Source: a virus. Taken from it: 64,000 nt of DNA. Shown here in pieces: positions 1 to 8,823 of the stretch. The stretch spans positions 83,411-147,410 of IMG/VR virus record IMGVR_UViG_3300011116_000922; one strand, written 5' to 3'. Under the pieces are notes generated by a model. It saw nothing but the letters and a program-made list of their open reading frames with translations, had not been told where the DNA came from and did not search any database. A program made the position numbers and the translations under genes. Position 1 is the stretch's first letter. Each line of letters begins with the position of its first letter.

Positions 1-1
1 A

Positions 2-187
2 GTAACCAAACTACTGCTTGATCGTATAAGTCAGATGCCTGTGCTGACCCGTGTGGAAGCAGCGTCCATGTCACAGATGTTTTCGTTTTGGAATGAGATT
101 CAAGACACCCTTATTTGTGCTGCTGAAGAAATCAAGCGGCTAAATGCAAAAATAGCAGAACTGGAATCACAGAATGGCGGAAAGTGA
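2..187 (+). CDS. C-terminal part of a hypothetical protein (partial)
   Basis: An open frame enters from the left edge and stops at TGA 185-187. About 61 residues are visible. They read as a helical, charged segment ending in a coiled-coil-like stretch (EEIKRLNAKIAELESQNGGK). The stop overlaps the ATG of the thyX gene at 174 by 14 nt, suggesting one transcription unit. The start lies outside the window and no family is recognised. Confidence 0.6.
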   Translation, partial: VTKLLLDRISQMPVLTRVEAASMSQMFSFWNEIQDTLICAAEEIKRLNAKIAELESQNGGK

Positions 188-902
188 AAAGGCATTCGTG
201 CCTGTACTCAATTGCGGTTTTGTTGAATATGTTTCGCACATGGGTGATGATCTCACCGTTGTAAACGCTGCCCGCGTTTCCTTTAACAAGGAAAGCAAGT
301 GGGAAGGCGACTACATGGATTCGGAATTGAAGTTCCACGAAAAGCACATGGATCCACGGGACGAGAAACTGATCGCGTACCTTGCCAAGCACAAGCACTG
401 GACTCCGTTCGCGCATCCACAGATCACCCTGCGGATCAAGGCTCCCATCTTTGTCCGCACCCAACTTTTCAAGCACAAAGTTGGAATGGTCGAAAATGAA
501 GTGTCCCGGCGTTATGTCAAGGACACCCCACAGTTCTACAACCCCGAGTGGAGAGCCGCACCCACAGACGGAGCCAAGCAGGGCAGCAGCGATTTCATTC
601 GTGGCGAGATCACGCACGAACTGGACGAGATGTACATGGGCGTGATAAAGCAAGCAGAGTATGTGTACGATCAACTGATTCTGCGTGGCGTTGCTCCCGA
701 GCAAGCCCGAAGCGTTCTGCCGCAAGGCACATACACCGAGTGGTGGTGGACGGGTTCGCTTTCGGCTTTTGCCCGGATCTACGCACAGCGGATTGATGCC
801 CATGCCCAATGGGAAGTGCAGCAGTACGCAGGAGCAATCTCGGAAATCATTGCTCCGCTGTTTCCGCACTCTTGGAAGGCACTAACTGGTCGTCCTACAT
901 AA
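174..902 (+). CDS. thyX: FAD-dependent thymidylate synthase ThyX
   Basis: A 242-residue flavin-dependent thymidylate synthase, normal length for the family. ThyX methylates dUMP to dTMP using methylene-tetrahydrofolate, FAD and NADPH, and so supplies dTTP for phage replication. The signature region is visible at about residues 95-114: RTQLFKHKVGMVENEVSRRY, where the usual RHRxxS core is replaced by KHKVGM but the downstream NExSRRY part is intact. The C-terminal RSVLPQGTY and the late Arg/Trp-rich helix also fit. The start at 174 overlaps the preceding gene. The fibre gene follows 4 nt after the stop. With the RNR gene at 5.9 kb it forms the nucleotide-metabolism set of this window. Confidence 0.93.
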   Translation: MAESEKAFVPVLNCGFVEYVSHMGDDLTVVNAARVSFNKESKWEGDYMDSELKFHEKHMDPRDEKLIAYLAKHKHWTPFAHPQITLRIKAPIFVRTQLFKHKVGMVENEVSRRYVKDTPQFYNPEWRAAPTDGAKQGSSDFIRGEITHELDEMYMGVIKQAEYVYDQLILRGVAPEQARSVLPQGTYTEWWWTGSLSAFARIYAQRIDAHAQWEVQQYAGAISEIIAPLFPHSWKALTGRPT

Positions 903-906
903 AGGG

Positions 907-3132
907 ATGGAACAGTTTAAGCGTTTTTCAACCCCTAAAGCCGTCCCATCGGCTTCTAAGCCCCTACCGTTTTCGGAGGGGCATTATGGGTTTGGATCCC
1001 GTTTTGCGCTGACCCATCGGATCAAAGGCACGGAATACGCGGTTGGGGATGTGTTTACATATATTCCCGAAGGCGAATCGCGCCGCCACGATCCTTATAT
1101 TTTGAAAATTGGCGAAGGCATTGGGGAAACTTGTTTTCTTGACCCCCACGGTAGAGCAGTGATTCTGTCCGCTGATGTCAGCGTGGTCAACACTATTTTT
1201 GAATACCGGGAAACACCACCACAGACGGTGGTGCTGTCAGAGGGTGAGGAGTACACTCCCCCTCCTGCGCCTCCGGTGTTTATTACGGAAGGTGAATTCA
1301 AGCAATTCCGCAAGGGTTTGGCTACAGTTCTTTCCGAAATTGCTGCTATTGCTCCCGACAAGGGAGAGCGCGGTGATCGGGGAGAGCGCGGCGAACGCGG
1401 CGAGAAGGGTGATCCGGGCGAACCCGGAGCGCAGGGGGTTCCCGGTGAAACGGGACAACCGGGCATTCAGGGTGAACAGGGCGAAAAAGGAGAACCCGGA
1501 GAACGGGGAGAAAAAGGAGAACGCGGTGACAAAGGCGAAAACGGCGAAAAAGGCAATCAAGGCGAACCGGGAGAGCATGGAAGACCGGGTGAGAAGGGTG
1601 ATAGAGGAGAAGTGGGCCCTCGCGGTGAACGCGGTGAGAAGGGTGATCGCGGCAATCCGGGGCGTGATGGGCTTCCGGGCAAGCCCGGAGCAGACGGCAA
1701 AGACGGCAAGCCCGGTGCGAAAGGCGAGAAGGGCGACCGGGGCGAAAAAGGCGAACGGGGGCTAAAGGGAGAACCCGGTGCCGCAGGAACAAAAGGCGAC
1801 AAGGGAGATCCGGGGGAGCAGGGCGAACCCGGACTCCTTTCCGCCAAGTTCCCGTTGGTGTACAACGCGGAAGACAAGTCTGTTTCCATTGACGAAGAAC
1901 GCCTTGACAAGATTCTGAAGAAGATCATGGGCGGTGGCAAGGTTTCGCCGCAGGACATGGGCTGGCTTGCTTCCACAGGTGGCGGCGGCAAGGTGGCTGT
2001 GTACCACAATGGGGTGAAAATCACACCCGATGTGCGTGGCATAAACTTCACTGGCTCGGGTGTGGCTTCCGTCACCAAAGAAAACGGGGTGGGCGGCAAA
2101 CTCATCGTGAACATTCAGGGAGGCGGTGGAAGCGGTGTCACTGGTCCCACTGGTCCCACTGGTTCTGCGGGTGCAACGGGTGCAGGCGGTGCGCTTGGAT
2201 ACTGGGGATCGTTTTGGGATACAGGCAAAAAAACCGTAGTAAGCACCACTACTGCTTACGGCATCACATTCAACAACAGTGACCCGCAGAACAATGGTGT
2301 AACGGTGGTTGACGGCAGCAAGATCACCTTCCAAAGCACAGGAGTGTACAACCTACAGTTCTCTGCACAGGTTTTCAATACCGAGAACAACCAAGAACAC
2401 GAAGCCACATTCTGGCTGAAGAAAAACGGAAACAACATTCCCGATACTGCGGGTACCATAACAGTAATAGGAAAGCATTCAGATATCACTGGCGCAGCAC
2501 TGCCGTCTTGGAACTGGATGCTGCCACTGAACGCAAACGATTATGTTGAATTGTATTGGCACACCAATTCAACGAATGTGCTGCTTGGCACACTTCCCGA
2601 AGGCACATCCCCTGTGCATTCGGTGTCTCCTGCGGTCATATTCACTGCACAACAGGTCATGTACACGCAAGTTGGTCCCACAGGACCGACTGGTCCCACA
2701 GGAGCCACCCCCACGGACTATGTGTCTTCCGCTAACGGCTTGACGGGTGCGATTGAGTTTCGGGGTGGTAGAGGAATCACACACACCACTGGCAGCAATG
2801 GTATATCTTTTGGCATTGACTACATTAAGGGTGGCACAACTTTTACAGCCATAGCAAATGTTCCTTCCTCGGGATATCAAGCAGGAACAGACTTGATGCT
2901 GTTCCAAGACAAGAACGGGACAAATCCGCCGTATCTTACAAACATTTCAAACTTCTTGGGTTACTTTCTTCCGTACACGAAAACAATCAGTACTGTTGAT
3001 ATTGCCCCACTAACAACTAATAGTTTTCTTATGTCTTCAAGCGGAGGATCTGAAGGCGGTGTCACATTTTCTGATATGGTGGCACTTATTTCAACAAATC
3101 TGACCATTGTGGACGGTGGAACCTACACCTAA
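907..3132 (+). CDS. Collagen-like fibre protein with a C1q/BclA-like globular domain
   Basis: A 741-residue protein, probably a virion fibre. Residues 1-150 form a non-repetitive head, followed by a long Gly-X-Y collagen-like region (about residues 150-310, mostly GEKGDRG/GEPGEQG types, highly charged). A linker, a short GPTGPTGSAGATG stretch, and a beta-rich domain (about 430-585) resembling C1q/TNF-like or BclA jelly rolls come next (ITFQSTGVYNLQFSAQV). A second GPTGPTGPTG spacer leads to a final domain with the NGLTGAIEF motif shared with the next gene. Collagen-like phage fibres trimerise. The ATG at 907 has only a weak GGG upstream. Its role in adsorption is inferred. Confidence 0.85.
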   Translation: MEQFKRFSTPKAVPSASKPLPFSEGHYGFGSRFALTHRIKGTEYAVGDVFTYIPEGESRRHDPYILKIGEGIGETCFLDPHGRAVILSADVSVVNTIFEYRETPPQTVVLSEGEEYTPPPAPPVFITEGEFKQFRKGLATVLSEIAAIAPDKGERGDRGERGERGEKGDPGEPGAQGVPGETGQPGIQGEQGEKGEPGERGEKGERGDKGENGEKGNQGEPGEHGRPGEKGDRGEVGPRGERGEKGDRGNPGRDGLPGKPGADGKDGKPGAKGEKGDRGEKGERGLKGEPGAAGTKGDKGDPGEQGEPGLLSAKFPLVYNAEDKSVSIDEERLDKILKKIMGGGKVSPQDMGWLASTGGGGKVAVYHNGVKITPDVRGINFTGSGVASVTKENGVGGKLIVNIQGGGGSGVTGPTGPTGSAGATGAGGALGYWGSFWDTGKKTVVSTTTAYGITFNNSDPQNNGVTVVDGSKITFQSTGVYNLQFSAQVFNTENNQEHEATFWLKKNGNNIPDTAGTITVIGKHSDITGAALPSWNWMLPLNANDYVELYWHTNSTNVLLGTLPEGTSPVHSVSPAVIFTAQQVMYTQVGPTGPTGPTGATPTDYVSSANGLTGAIEFRGGRGITHTTGSNGISFGIDYIKGGTTFTAIANVPSSGYQAGTDLMLFQDKNGTNPPYLTNISNFLGYFLPYTKTISTVDIAPLTTNSFLMSSSGGSEGGVTFSDMVALISTNLTIVDGGTYT

Positions 3133-3135
3133 ATA
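3129..3135 (+). promoter_or_regulatory. T4-type late promoter core CTAAATA
   Basis: CTAAATA overlaps the stop of the collagen-like fibre gene, 26 nt upstream of the next fibre ATG at 3161. The same core stands at a similar distance before many virion-type genes in this window, on both strands. Confidence 0.55.
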
Positions 3136-3160
3136 CTGTACGCACTATTAGGACACAACT

Positions 3161-5152
3161 ATGGCAACACAGATCACATTCCGCCGAGGCTCGTCCTTCC
3201 CCACCGCAGGATCGGGAATCACCTTGGCAGAACCAGTATTTGAAACCACGCTGCACACCTTCCATATCGGCTTGGGGTACGGTATAACGGCAGAGTGGGT
3301 TGGTGCGCCCATCAGCGGATTGAGCGCAGACATTGCCGCAGGCATTACCTACAAGATTCCCACAGCCGCAGCGGTAAAGAACTATATCAACGGGCTGTGT
3401 TTCGGCAACACTGGTGGTGGAGCAGTTTCTTCTGTTTCAGGATCGGGAAACGGAGTATTGGTTTCTCCCACCACAGGTGCGGTTGTGGTATCCAATACTG
3501 GTGTCCACTCATTCAACGGATTGACGGGCGCAGTACAAGGTGTGTCGGCTGCTGTGGCAGGAACAGGAATATCGGTTAGCGGAGCCACTGGTTCTGTCAC
3601 TATTACAAACATAGGTGTTCAGTCCTTCAACGGGCGCACAGGTGCAGTCACAGGCGCATCACTGGGTGCAAACACTTTCACTGGTTTGCAGACCATGACT
3701 TTGGGCATCAGTGCTGCGGGTGGCATGACTCTTGCAGGTACGCTGAACACTACTGGTGATATCAAGTTCAACGGAACCGCTGCCAAGAGCATTACAACCA
3801 CACAGGCTCCCCTCACCATCAAGGGAGTGACAAGTAGTGGTATTTCTGTGTCTGGTTACAATGCTATTGTGCTTGGTGTTCAAACGACTGATCCATTAAA
3901 ACTATGGTCTGCTAGTGGTGTAGTTGATATTAATTCCGATACGGCAACTGCTTTTAGCACAAGTATTAAACTCAATACAAACGATGGTAATTTCGAGCCA
4001 CTTACAGCATCTGTAACCATTCAGCCTAGCACCTATTTCACCGCAGACAGAACCCTGAACATACAGGACGCTTCAGGCACGATTGCGCTGACAAACCAGT
4101 TGATGGGGACAGTGAACGGCTCCACCGCTGCAACCACTGCTGTTACTTCGTTCAATGGACTCACGGGAGCCGTGGGCGGTGTATGTGCTGCACAAGCCAA
4201 CACCTTTACCGCACTACAGACATTCAACAGCGGAATCTCCGCTGCGGGTGGAATTACATTTGGAGCCACTGCTGCTTTCTCCAACAGCGCAGTGTTTGCA
4301 AACGCAGAGTACATTCGGAATACCACGAACGGTCAACTTGACCTCATGCCTGCTCCTGCGGGATCAACGGCATTCGGAATTTATTTTGACATGACATCGT
4401 GGAGTTACGGTGTCATCATGGGCACTATCCGCACATCCGATGGACTCAAGAACACGGGCGGAAACTTCCGATTCGATGCTCCGCTGACAATCAACAACGA
4501 CACATTCTTCCAGTTGGGTTCTGACGGACAGTACAGATTCCAAAGAACATCCACTGGAAACGATACCGCACAGTTTGGTGCGTACTGCGACGGCGTGAAC
4601 AACAGCGGTGCGTATGCGATTGTTGGATTCGGATCGGAAGGTACTGCAAACCGCAGTCCTGCAACCAAGCACAGTAATCCCAACCTGTACATCTACGCCA
4701 ACGGCAACGCAAGCGCAAACGATTTCGTGCGATTTGAGCATGATCGCACAAACGCGAACATCGTAAGCGGCGGAACAAGCGGAATTTTTGTTCAGCCCGG
4801 AAACGGAATCGTTGGTGTCAGTGGTGGTGTTTCTGCTGACGCTTTCATGTTGGCTGGCGGGGGCATCAGGACACTCACCGGAACCACATACACTTTCCTT
4901 GCAACTGACAACGGAAAAGTGATAACCATGAACAACGCCAGTGGCATAACTGCAACGGTTCCTTCAGGACTTCCTGTGGGGTACAGCGTGACCGTGATTC
5001 AACTTGGTGCTGGTCAGGTCGGCTTTACTGCTGCTTCCGGTGTTACTCTCAACTCGTATACATCGCTGAGAAAGATCGCTGGACAGCACGGTTCTGCGTC
5101 AGTTGTTTCGTACAGCAGCAATGTGTTCAATCTAGCAGGAAATCTGGCATGA
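3161..5152 (+). CDS. Large tail-fibre protein with NGLTGAV repeats
   Basis: A 663-residue Gly/Ser/Thr-rich, low-charge protein typical of phage fibres. It contains several copies of SFNGLTGAV or SFNGRTGAV (near residues 118, 148 and 330), a motif also found in the 907 and 40334 products, which suggests a shared fibre repeat. The C-terminus (GTTYTFLATDNGKVI, then a beta-rich segment ending FNLAGNLA) is the common tail-fibre tip domain. SD-like AGGACA lies before the ATG, with a late-promoter core at 3129. The stop overlaps the ATG of the next gene (ATGA). Host-receptor binding is inferred from family and context. Confidence 0.82.
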   Translation: MATQITFRRGSSFPTAGSGITLAEPVFETTLHTFHIGLGYGITAEWVGAPISGLSADIAAGITYKIPTAAAVKNYINGLCFGNTGGGAVSSVSGSGNGVLVSPTTGAVVVSNTGVHSFNGLTGAVQGVSAAVAGTGISVSGATGSVTITNIGVQSFNGRTGAVTGASLGANTFTGLQTMTLGISAAGGMTLAGTLNTTGDIKFNGTAAKSITTTQAPLTIKGVTSSGISVSGYNAIVLGVQTTDPLKLWSASGVVDINSDTATAFSTSIKLNTNDGNFEPLTASVTIQPSTYFTADRTLNIQDASGTIALTNQLMGTVNGSTAATTAVTSFNGLTGAVGGVCAAQANTFTALQTFNSGISAAGGITFGATAAFSNSAVFANAEYIRNTTNGQLDLMPAPAGSTAFGIYFDMTSWSYGVIMGTIRTSDGLKNTGGNFRFDAPLTINNDTFFQLGSDGQYRFQRTSTGNDTAQFGAYCDGVNNSGAYAIVGFGSEGTANRSPATKHSNPNLYIYANGNASANDFVRFEHDRTNANIVSGGTSGIFVQPGNGIVGVSGGVSADAFMLAGGGIRTLTGTTYTFLATDNGKVITMNNASGITATVPSGLPVGYSVTVIQLGAGQVGFTAASGVTLNSYTSLRKIAGQHGSASVVSYSSNVFNLAGNLA

Positions 5153-5589
5153 GACATTTAATTGGTCTTCGTGGTCACGCCAACACCATCATCAGTACAA
5201 CCGATGTAACACCAAATGCCGTGAATTGGTCAAACGTTGGATTCTCGGAAATGTTGGGGGCTTTCACCTATAGCGAAAGACAGATCACGGGAATAAACAC
5301 AACAATAACTGTAAAAGTTGACTACAACATGGCTGAAGGTGATCTGTACTACTATGTGAGCAGCACAGCAGGAGCAATTGGCAGCGGAGATTTCGATATC
5401 TTTCTTGGACCGTATGACACGGTTGCACAATACATTTCGTCGGGAACCACATTCACGGTTTCAAACAACCAGTATGTCACATTCGGGGCAGACGGTTTTG
5501 GTAGCACGGTTAATCCGTGGGTAACAGTAACAAATGTAAGCGATTCCAACACCACTCTTGACACCTTCGGATTGTTCTATTCCCTCTAA
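5149..5589 (+). CDS. Small fibre-associated or fibre-tip protein
   Basis: A 146-residue protein starting inside the stop of the large fibre gene (ATGA overlap), so translation is probably coupled. It is beta-rich with many Thr, Ser and Asn, has no signal peptide and has no recognised catalytic motif. Position and composition suggest an adhesin tip, a fibre chaperone or a short accessory fibre. No family is recognised. Confidence 0.7.
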   Translation: MRHLIGLRGHANTIISTTDVTPNAVNWSNVGFSEMLGAFTYSERQITGINTTITVKVDYNMAEGDLYYYVSSTAGAIGSGDFDIFLGPYDTVAQYISSGTTFTVSNNQYVTFGADGFGSTVNPWVTVTNVSDSNTTLDTFGLFYSL

Positions 5590-5597
5590 TACATAAA

Positions 5598-5837
5598 ATG
5601 ACAGAAACACCAGAACAAAGAACCGAACGCCACCTGTCCGTGATGCAATCACATGCTGATTCCATCAACACCATAGTTTCCGCACAACAAAAAGACGAAG
5701 AAAAAATACAATCCGTGCAGTGTTCAATTCGTGTGCTTGGAATCATGTTGAAACGAAATTACATACAGAACTGTGGCACAGACTTGACAGGGTTCCACGC
5801 TGCGGTGACAGCAGGAACAGATTTTTTAACTGCATAA
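5598..5837 (+). CDS. Hypothetical small protein at the end of the fibre operon
   Basis: 79 residues, hydrophilic. The N-terminal half looks helical (TPEQRTERHLSVMQSHADSI) and the C-terminus ends in FHAAVTAGTDFLTA. It begins 8 nt after the fibre-tip gene with no obvious Shine-Dalgarno, so it is probably read by coupling. A terminator hairpin follows 26 nt after its stop. Function unknown. It could be a small virion or fibre-assembly protein. Confidence 0.6.
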   Translation: MTETPEQRTERHLSVMQSHADSINTIVSAQQKDEEKIQSVQCSIRVLGIMLKRNYIQNCGTDLTGFHAAVTAGTDFLTA

Positions 5838-5862
5838 CCCAAATACTGTTTTCAATACTTTA

Positions 5863-5883
5863 GGGGGGCGAAAGCCCCCCTTT
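5863..5883 (+). terminator. Rho-independent terminator after the fibre operon
   Basis: A GGGGGGC stem (5863-5869), GAAA loop and GCCCCCC, followed by TTT. It closes the fibre operon before the RNR gene. Confidence 0.85.
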
Positions 5884-5932
5884 ATGTTATGATTCGCTCT
5901 ACATACTCTACCTAATAACCAAGGAGTTACAC

Positions 5933-7855
5933 ATGAAGCAACTGCCAACACTCTATCAATCTTTCATCCATCTTTCACGCTACAGTCGTTGGCTTGATTC
6001 TGAAATGCGGCGCGAGACTTGGGAGGAAACGGTTGACCGTTACTTCCGTTTCTTTGACGAGCATTTTGCCGACAAGGGCGTGAAGATAAATAAGGCAGTC
6101 CGTGAAGAACTTCGTGAAGCAGTCCTGAATCTTGAAGTCATGCCGTCCATGCGGTCGCTGATGACCGCAGGGGAAGCCCTCAAGCGTGACAACACCGCTG
6201 GTTACAACTGCTCCTATGTTGCGGTCAACAAGGTTCGCGCATTTGATGAGATCCTGTATGTTCTCATGTGCGGAACAGGTGTAGGCTTTAGCGTGGAGAG
6301 GCAGTATGTTGAAAAACTTCCTACAATTGCTGAAGAGTTTACGCACAGCGATACACTTATTGTGGTCAAGGACTCCAAAGAAGGTTGGGCAAAAGCCTAC
6401 CGAGAACTGGTGTCCCTACTTATTGGAGGTCAAATCCCCCGATGGGACTTGTCTCACATTCGTCCTCTTGGTGCGCGCCTCAAGACTTTCGGTGGACGCG
6501 CAAGTGGACCGCAGCCACTGGAAGACCTCTTCCGATTTACCGTCAGTACTTTTAAGAAGAGTGCTGGTCGCAAACTCACCTCTATTGAATGCCACGACAT
6601 TATCTGTAAGATTGCAGAGATTGTCGTTGTCGGTGGAGTCCGTAGATCGGCTCTTATCTCGCTTTCCAATCTCACGGACGAACGGATGCGTGATGCTAAG
6701 GTGGGACAGTGGTGGTTGGAAAATCCACAACGGGCACTAGCCAACAACTCTGTTGCCTTCAAGGAGAAGCCCGAGATCGGCACATTCATGGAGGAGTGGG
6801 TTTCGCTGTACAAGTCCAAGAGCGGTGAGCGTGGACTGTTCAACCGCGAAGCGTGTCAGAAGACCGTGGAGAAACTGGGCGACCGCCGTGATCCTTCATA
6901 CGAGTTCGGCACAAACCCCTGCTCCGAGATCATTCTGCGCGACAAGGAGTTCTGCAATCTGAGCGAAGTCATTGTTCGCGCAGACGACACGCCTGATACC
7001 CTGAAGCGCAAGACTCGCCTTGCTGCAATTCTTGGTACTTGGCAGGCTTCTCTCACGAACTTCCCGTACCTCAGCAGTGAGTGGCGGAAGAATTGTGAAG
7101 AAGAGTGCTTGCTTGGTGTTTCGCTCACAGGCATTCTTGACAACAAACTGATGCGTACACAGGGCGACAATCTGAATGTGCTGCTTGAAACGCTGAAGGC
7201 GGATGCGGTTGCGGTCAACAAGGAGTGGGCAAAGCGGATTGGCATCAACCCCGCAGCGGCTATTACTTGCGTGAAGCCAAGCGGCACGGTGTCGCAGTTG
7301 ACTGATGCGGCTAGCGGCATCCACGCCCGTCACTCGGAGTACTACATTCGCACTGTTCGTGCAGACCGCAAAGACCCCATGTGTCAGTTTATGATTGACA
7401 AGGGCTTCCCTGCGGAGCCGTGTGTCATGCGCCCCGACCACACAATGGTGTTCTCGTTCCCGCAGAAGGCTGTGGGATCGGTGACGCGCAACGACATGAC
7501 GGCTATTGAACACCTTGAGTTGTGGCTTACCTATCAGCGTCACTGGTGCGAACACAAGCCAAGCATCACCGTGACGGTCAAGGAGCATGAGTGGATGGCG
7601 GTGGGTGCGTGGGTGTACGCGCACTTTGACGAGATCAGCGGCATTTCGTTCCTGCCGCACTCTGACCACACCTATCAGCAGGCTCCGTATCAGGACTGCA
7701 CAGCGGAGCAGTACGAAGCCGCTGCGGCTAAACTGCCACAGTCCATTGATTGGAGCAAGTTGACCCAGTACGAGAAGGAAGACACCACCAAGGGTACGCA
7801 GACCTTTGCGTGCAGTGCGGGTGTCTGCGAGGTCGTGGACTTGACTTCACAGTAA
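5933..7855 (+). CDS. nrdJ: Adenosylcobalamin-dependent (class II) ribonucleoside-triphosphate reductase
   Basis: A 640-residue monomeric class II RNR (Lactobacillus leichmannii RTPR type), which makes deoxynucleotides with a B12-generated thiyl radical. Residues seen: Cys93 in NTAGYNCSY and Cys341 in KEFCNLSE as the active-site redox pair; Cys330 and Glu332 in TNPCSEI as thiyl and acid/base residues, with the 11-residue spacing of the L. leichmannii enzyme; and a C-terminal CSAGVC shuttle pair (CX4C). It is shorter than the roughly 740-residue bacterial enzyme. AAGGAG precedes the ATG, and terminators flank the gene, so it is monocistronic. It needs host cobalamin. Confidence 0.93.
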   Translation: MKQLPTLYQSFIHLSRYSRWLDSEMRRETWEETVDRYFRFFDEHFADKGVKINKAVREELREAVLNLEVMPSMRSLMTAGEALKRDNTAGYNCSYVAVNKVRAFDEILYVLMCGTGVGFSVERQYVEKLPTIAEEFTHSDTLIVVKDSKEGWAKAYRELVSLLIGGQIPRWDLSHIRPLGARLKTFGGRASGPQPLEDLFRFTVSTFKKSAGRKLTSIECHDIICKIAEIVVVGGVRRSALISLSNLTDERMRDAKVGQWWLENPQRALANNSVAFKEKPEIGTFMEEWVSLYKSKSGERGLFNREACQKTVEKLGDRRDPSYEFGTNPCSEIILRDKEFCNLSEVIVRADDTPDTLKRKTRLAAILGTWQASLTNFPYLSSEWRKNCEEECLLGVSLTGILDNKLMRTQGDNLNVLLETLKADAVAVNKEWAKRIGINPAAAITCVKPSGTVSQLTDAASGIHARHSEYYIRTVRADRKDPMCQFMIDKGFPAEPCVMRPDHTMVFSFPQKAVGSVTRNDMTAIEHLELWLTYQRHWCEHKPSITVTVKEHEWMAVGAWVYAHFDEISGISFLPHSDHTYQQAPYQDCTAEQYEAAAAKLPQSIDWSKLTQYEKEDTTKGTQTFACSAGVCEVVDLTSQ

Positions 7856-7878
7856 TTCACCGCGCCATCCAGTATGAG

Positions 7879-7908
7879 CAGCCCCCGTAACTGGGGGCTG
7901 TTTCATTT
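7879..7908 (+). terminator. Rho-independent terminator after nrdJ
   Basis: CAGCCCCC (7879-7886), a 6-nt loop, GGGGGCTG (7893-7900), then TTTCATTT. Confidence 0.85.
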
Positions 7909-7953
7909 AAGAAAATGAGAATTTTTATATCGTAAACTGGTCTAGATATTTGT

Positions 7954-8721
7954 ATGAAGAGAGGTGTAGTAAATTCTCTTCTCGCGGCTCTAGCACTCGT
8001 CTTGCTGCAAGCCTGTGTTACAGATATCGCTCCCTCTGCGCCTAAGAGCGCACCCCCGCCGAAGAGCGGGGTGACTGAACCAAAGCGAGAAGCCCCCGTG
8101 GAGACTCAACTCTTCATGCGGGGCTTCTCGCCTTTGGACGATGCCGCAGATCCTGCGGTTGGACACTTGGAGGGTGAAGAAGGAAACACAATTGGCAGCG
8201 CGGTTCTTGTTACCCCAACTGAAATACTCACAGCGGGACACTGCGTGGAAGACGGCTCTGCTGTGTGGTTTGTGACACAGGGCGAGTGCCACCGCATTTC
8301 CAAATATACCCTGCATCCACGCTACAAAATAGGCGAAACGGTGTTCTGTGATCTTGCCGTGGCACACCTAGAAAAGCCCTGCGCTGCCCCCACAATGCCT
8401 TTGGTGGGCAAGGAATACCAATACGAGCGTGGACAGCCTTTAAGCGTAATAGGATACGGTGGAGGCATCCGGCGACACAGCAACCCCGGCGTATTTTTTT
8501 ACTTTGGAACCATAATAGAAGATCCAACCGTATTCAAATTCCTGCCCATTCGTGGCACGATTTGGTTTGGTGATTCCGGTGGAGCGGTGGTAGACGCAGA
8601 CGGAAATCTGATTGGCATTGTGGCATCATTCGCAATAGTAAACGGACAACTATACGAAAACTCTGCCACTCGCCTTGACTTGTTCCGGGATTGGATACTG
8701 GAGGAAATAGGATGCAATTAA
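7954..8721 (+). CDS. Trypsin-like serine protease lipoprotein
   Basis: A 255-residue secreted protease. The N-terminus is a lipoprotein signal: MKR, a hydrophobic core, then lipobox LLQAC with Cys21. A Pro/Lys-rich linker follows. The chymotrypsin/trypsin-fold catalytic triad is readable: His96 in LTAGHC, Asp133 in FCDLAVAHL, Ser208 in FGDSGG. It should therefore be an active S1-family-like peptidase anchored to a membrane facing the periplasm or outside. The gene stands alone between terminators, with a tiny membrane ORF overlapping its stop. Possible roles are cleavage of host envelope proteins, superinfection exclusion or lysis. None is shown by the sequence. Confidence 0.88.
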   Translation: MKRGVVNSLLAALALVLLQACVTDIAPSAPKSAPPPKSGVTEPKREAPVETQLFMRGFSPLDDAADPAVGHLEGEEGNTIGSAVLVTPTEILTAGHCVEDGSAVWFVTQGECHRISKYTLHPRYKIGETVFCDLAVAHLEKPCAAPTMPLVGKEYQYERGQPLSVIGYGGGIRRHSNPGVFFYFGTIIEDPTVFKFLPIRGTIWFGDSGGAVVDADGNLIGIVASFAIVNGQLYENSATRLDLFRDWILEEIGCN

Positions 8722-8798
8722 CCAAGACACAACGCGCCCTAATTGGTGCTTGCAGTTTTCTTGTGGGCATCCTGTTGGGAAGACTGCTCCACATATGA
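8712..8798 (+). CDS. Tiny single-pass membrane peptide
   Basis: A 28-residue reading frame whose ATG lies inside the end of the protease gene (10-nt overlap, GGAGGAAATAG just upstream). It has basic residues first, then a hydrophobic segment (LIGACSFLVGILLGRLL). Overlap and ribosome-site position suggest coupling to the protease. Its small size leaves real doubt. Confidence 0.45.
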   Translation: MQLTKTQRALIGACSFLVGILLGRLLHI

Positions 8799-8820
8799 AA
8801 AGACCCCCGAAAGGGGGTCT
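8797..8820 (-). terminator. Terminator for the minus-strand coiled-coil gene
   Basis: Stem AGACCCCC/GGGGGTCT (8801-8808, 8813-8820) with a GAAA loop. On the minus strand it is followed by TTTT, directly after the stop at 8824. It may also work on the plus strand for the protease unit. Confidence 0.75.
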
Positions 8821-8823
8821 TGC

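Noticed and set aside
132-869. Long minus-strand open frame antisense to thyX
   Set aside because: It lies fully opposite a clear ThyX gene, has no family pattern and no ribosome site.
1095-2114. Several Pro/Arg/Leu-rich open frames antisense or out of frame to the collagen-like repeats
   Set aside because: They are created by the repetitive Gly-X-Y coding sequence. Composition is typical of shadow frames.
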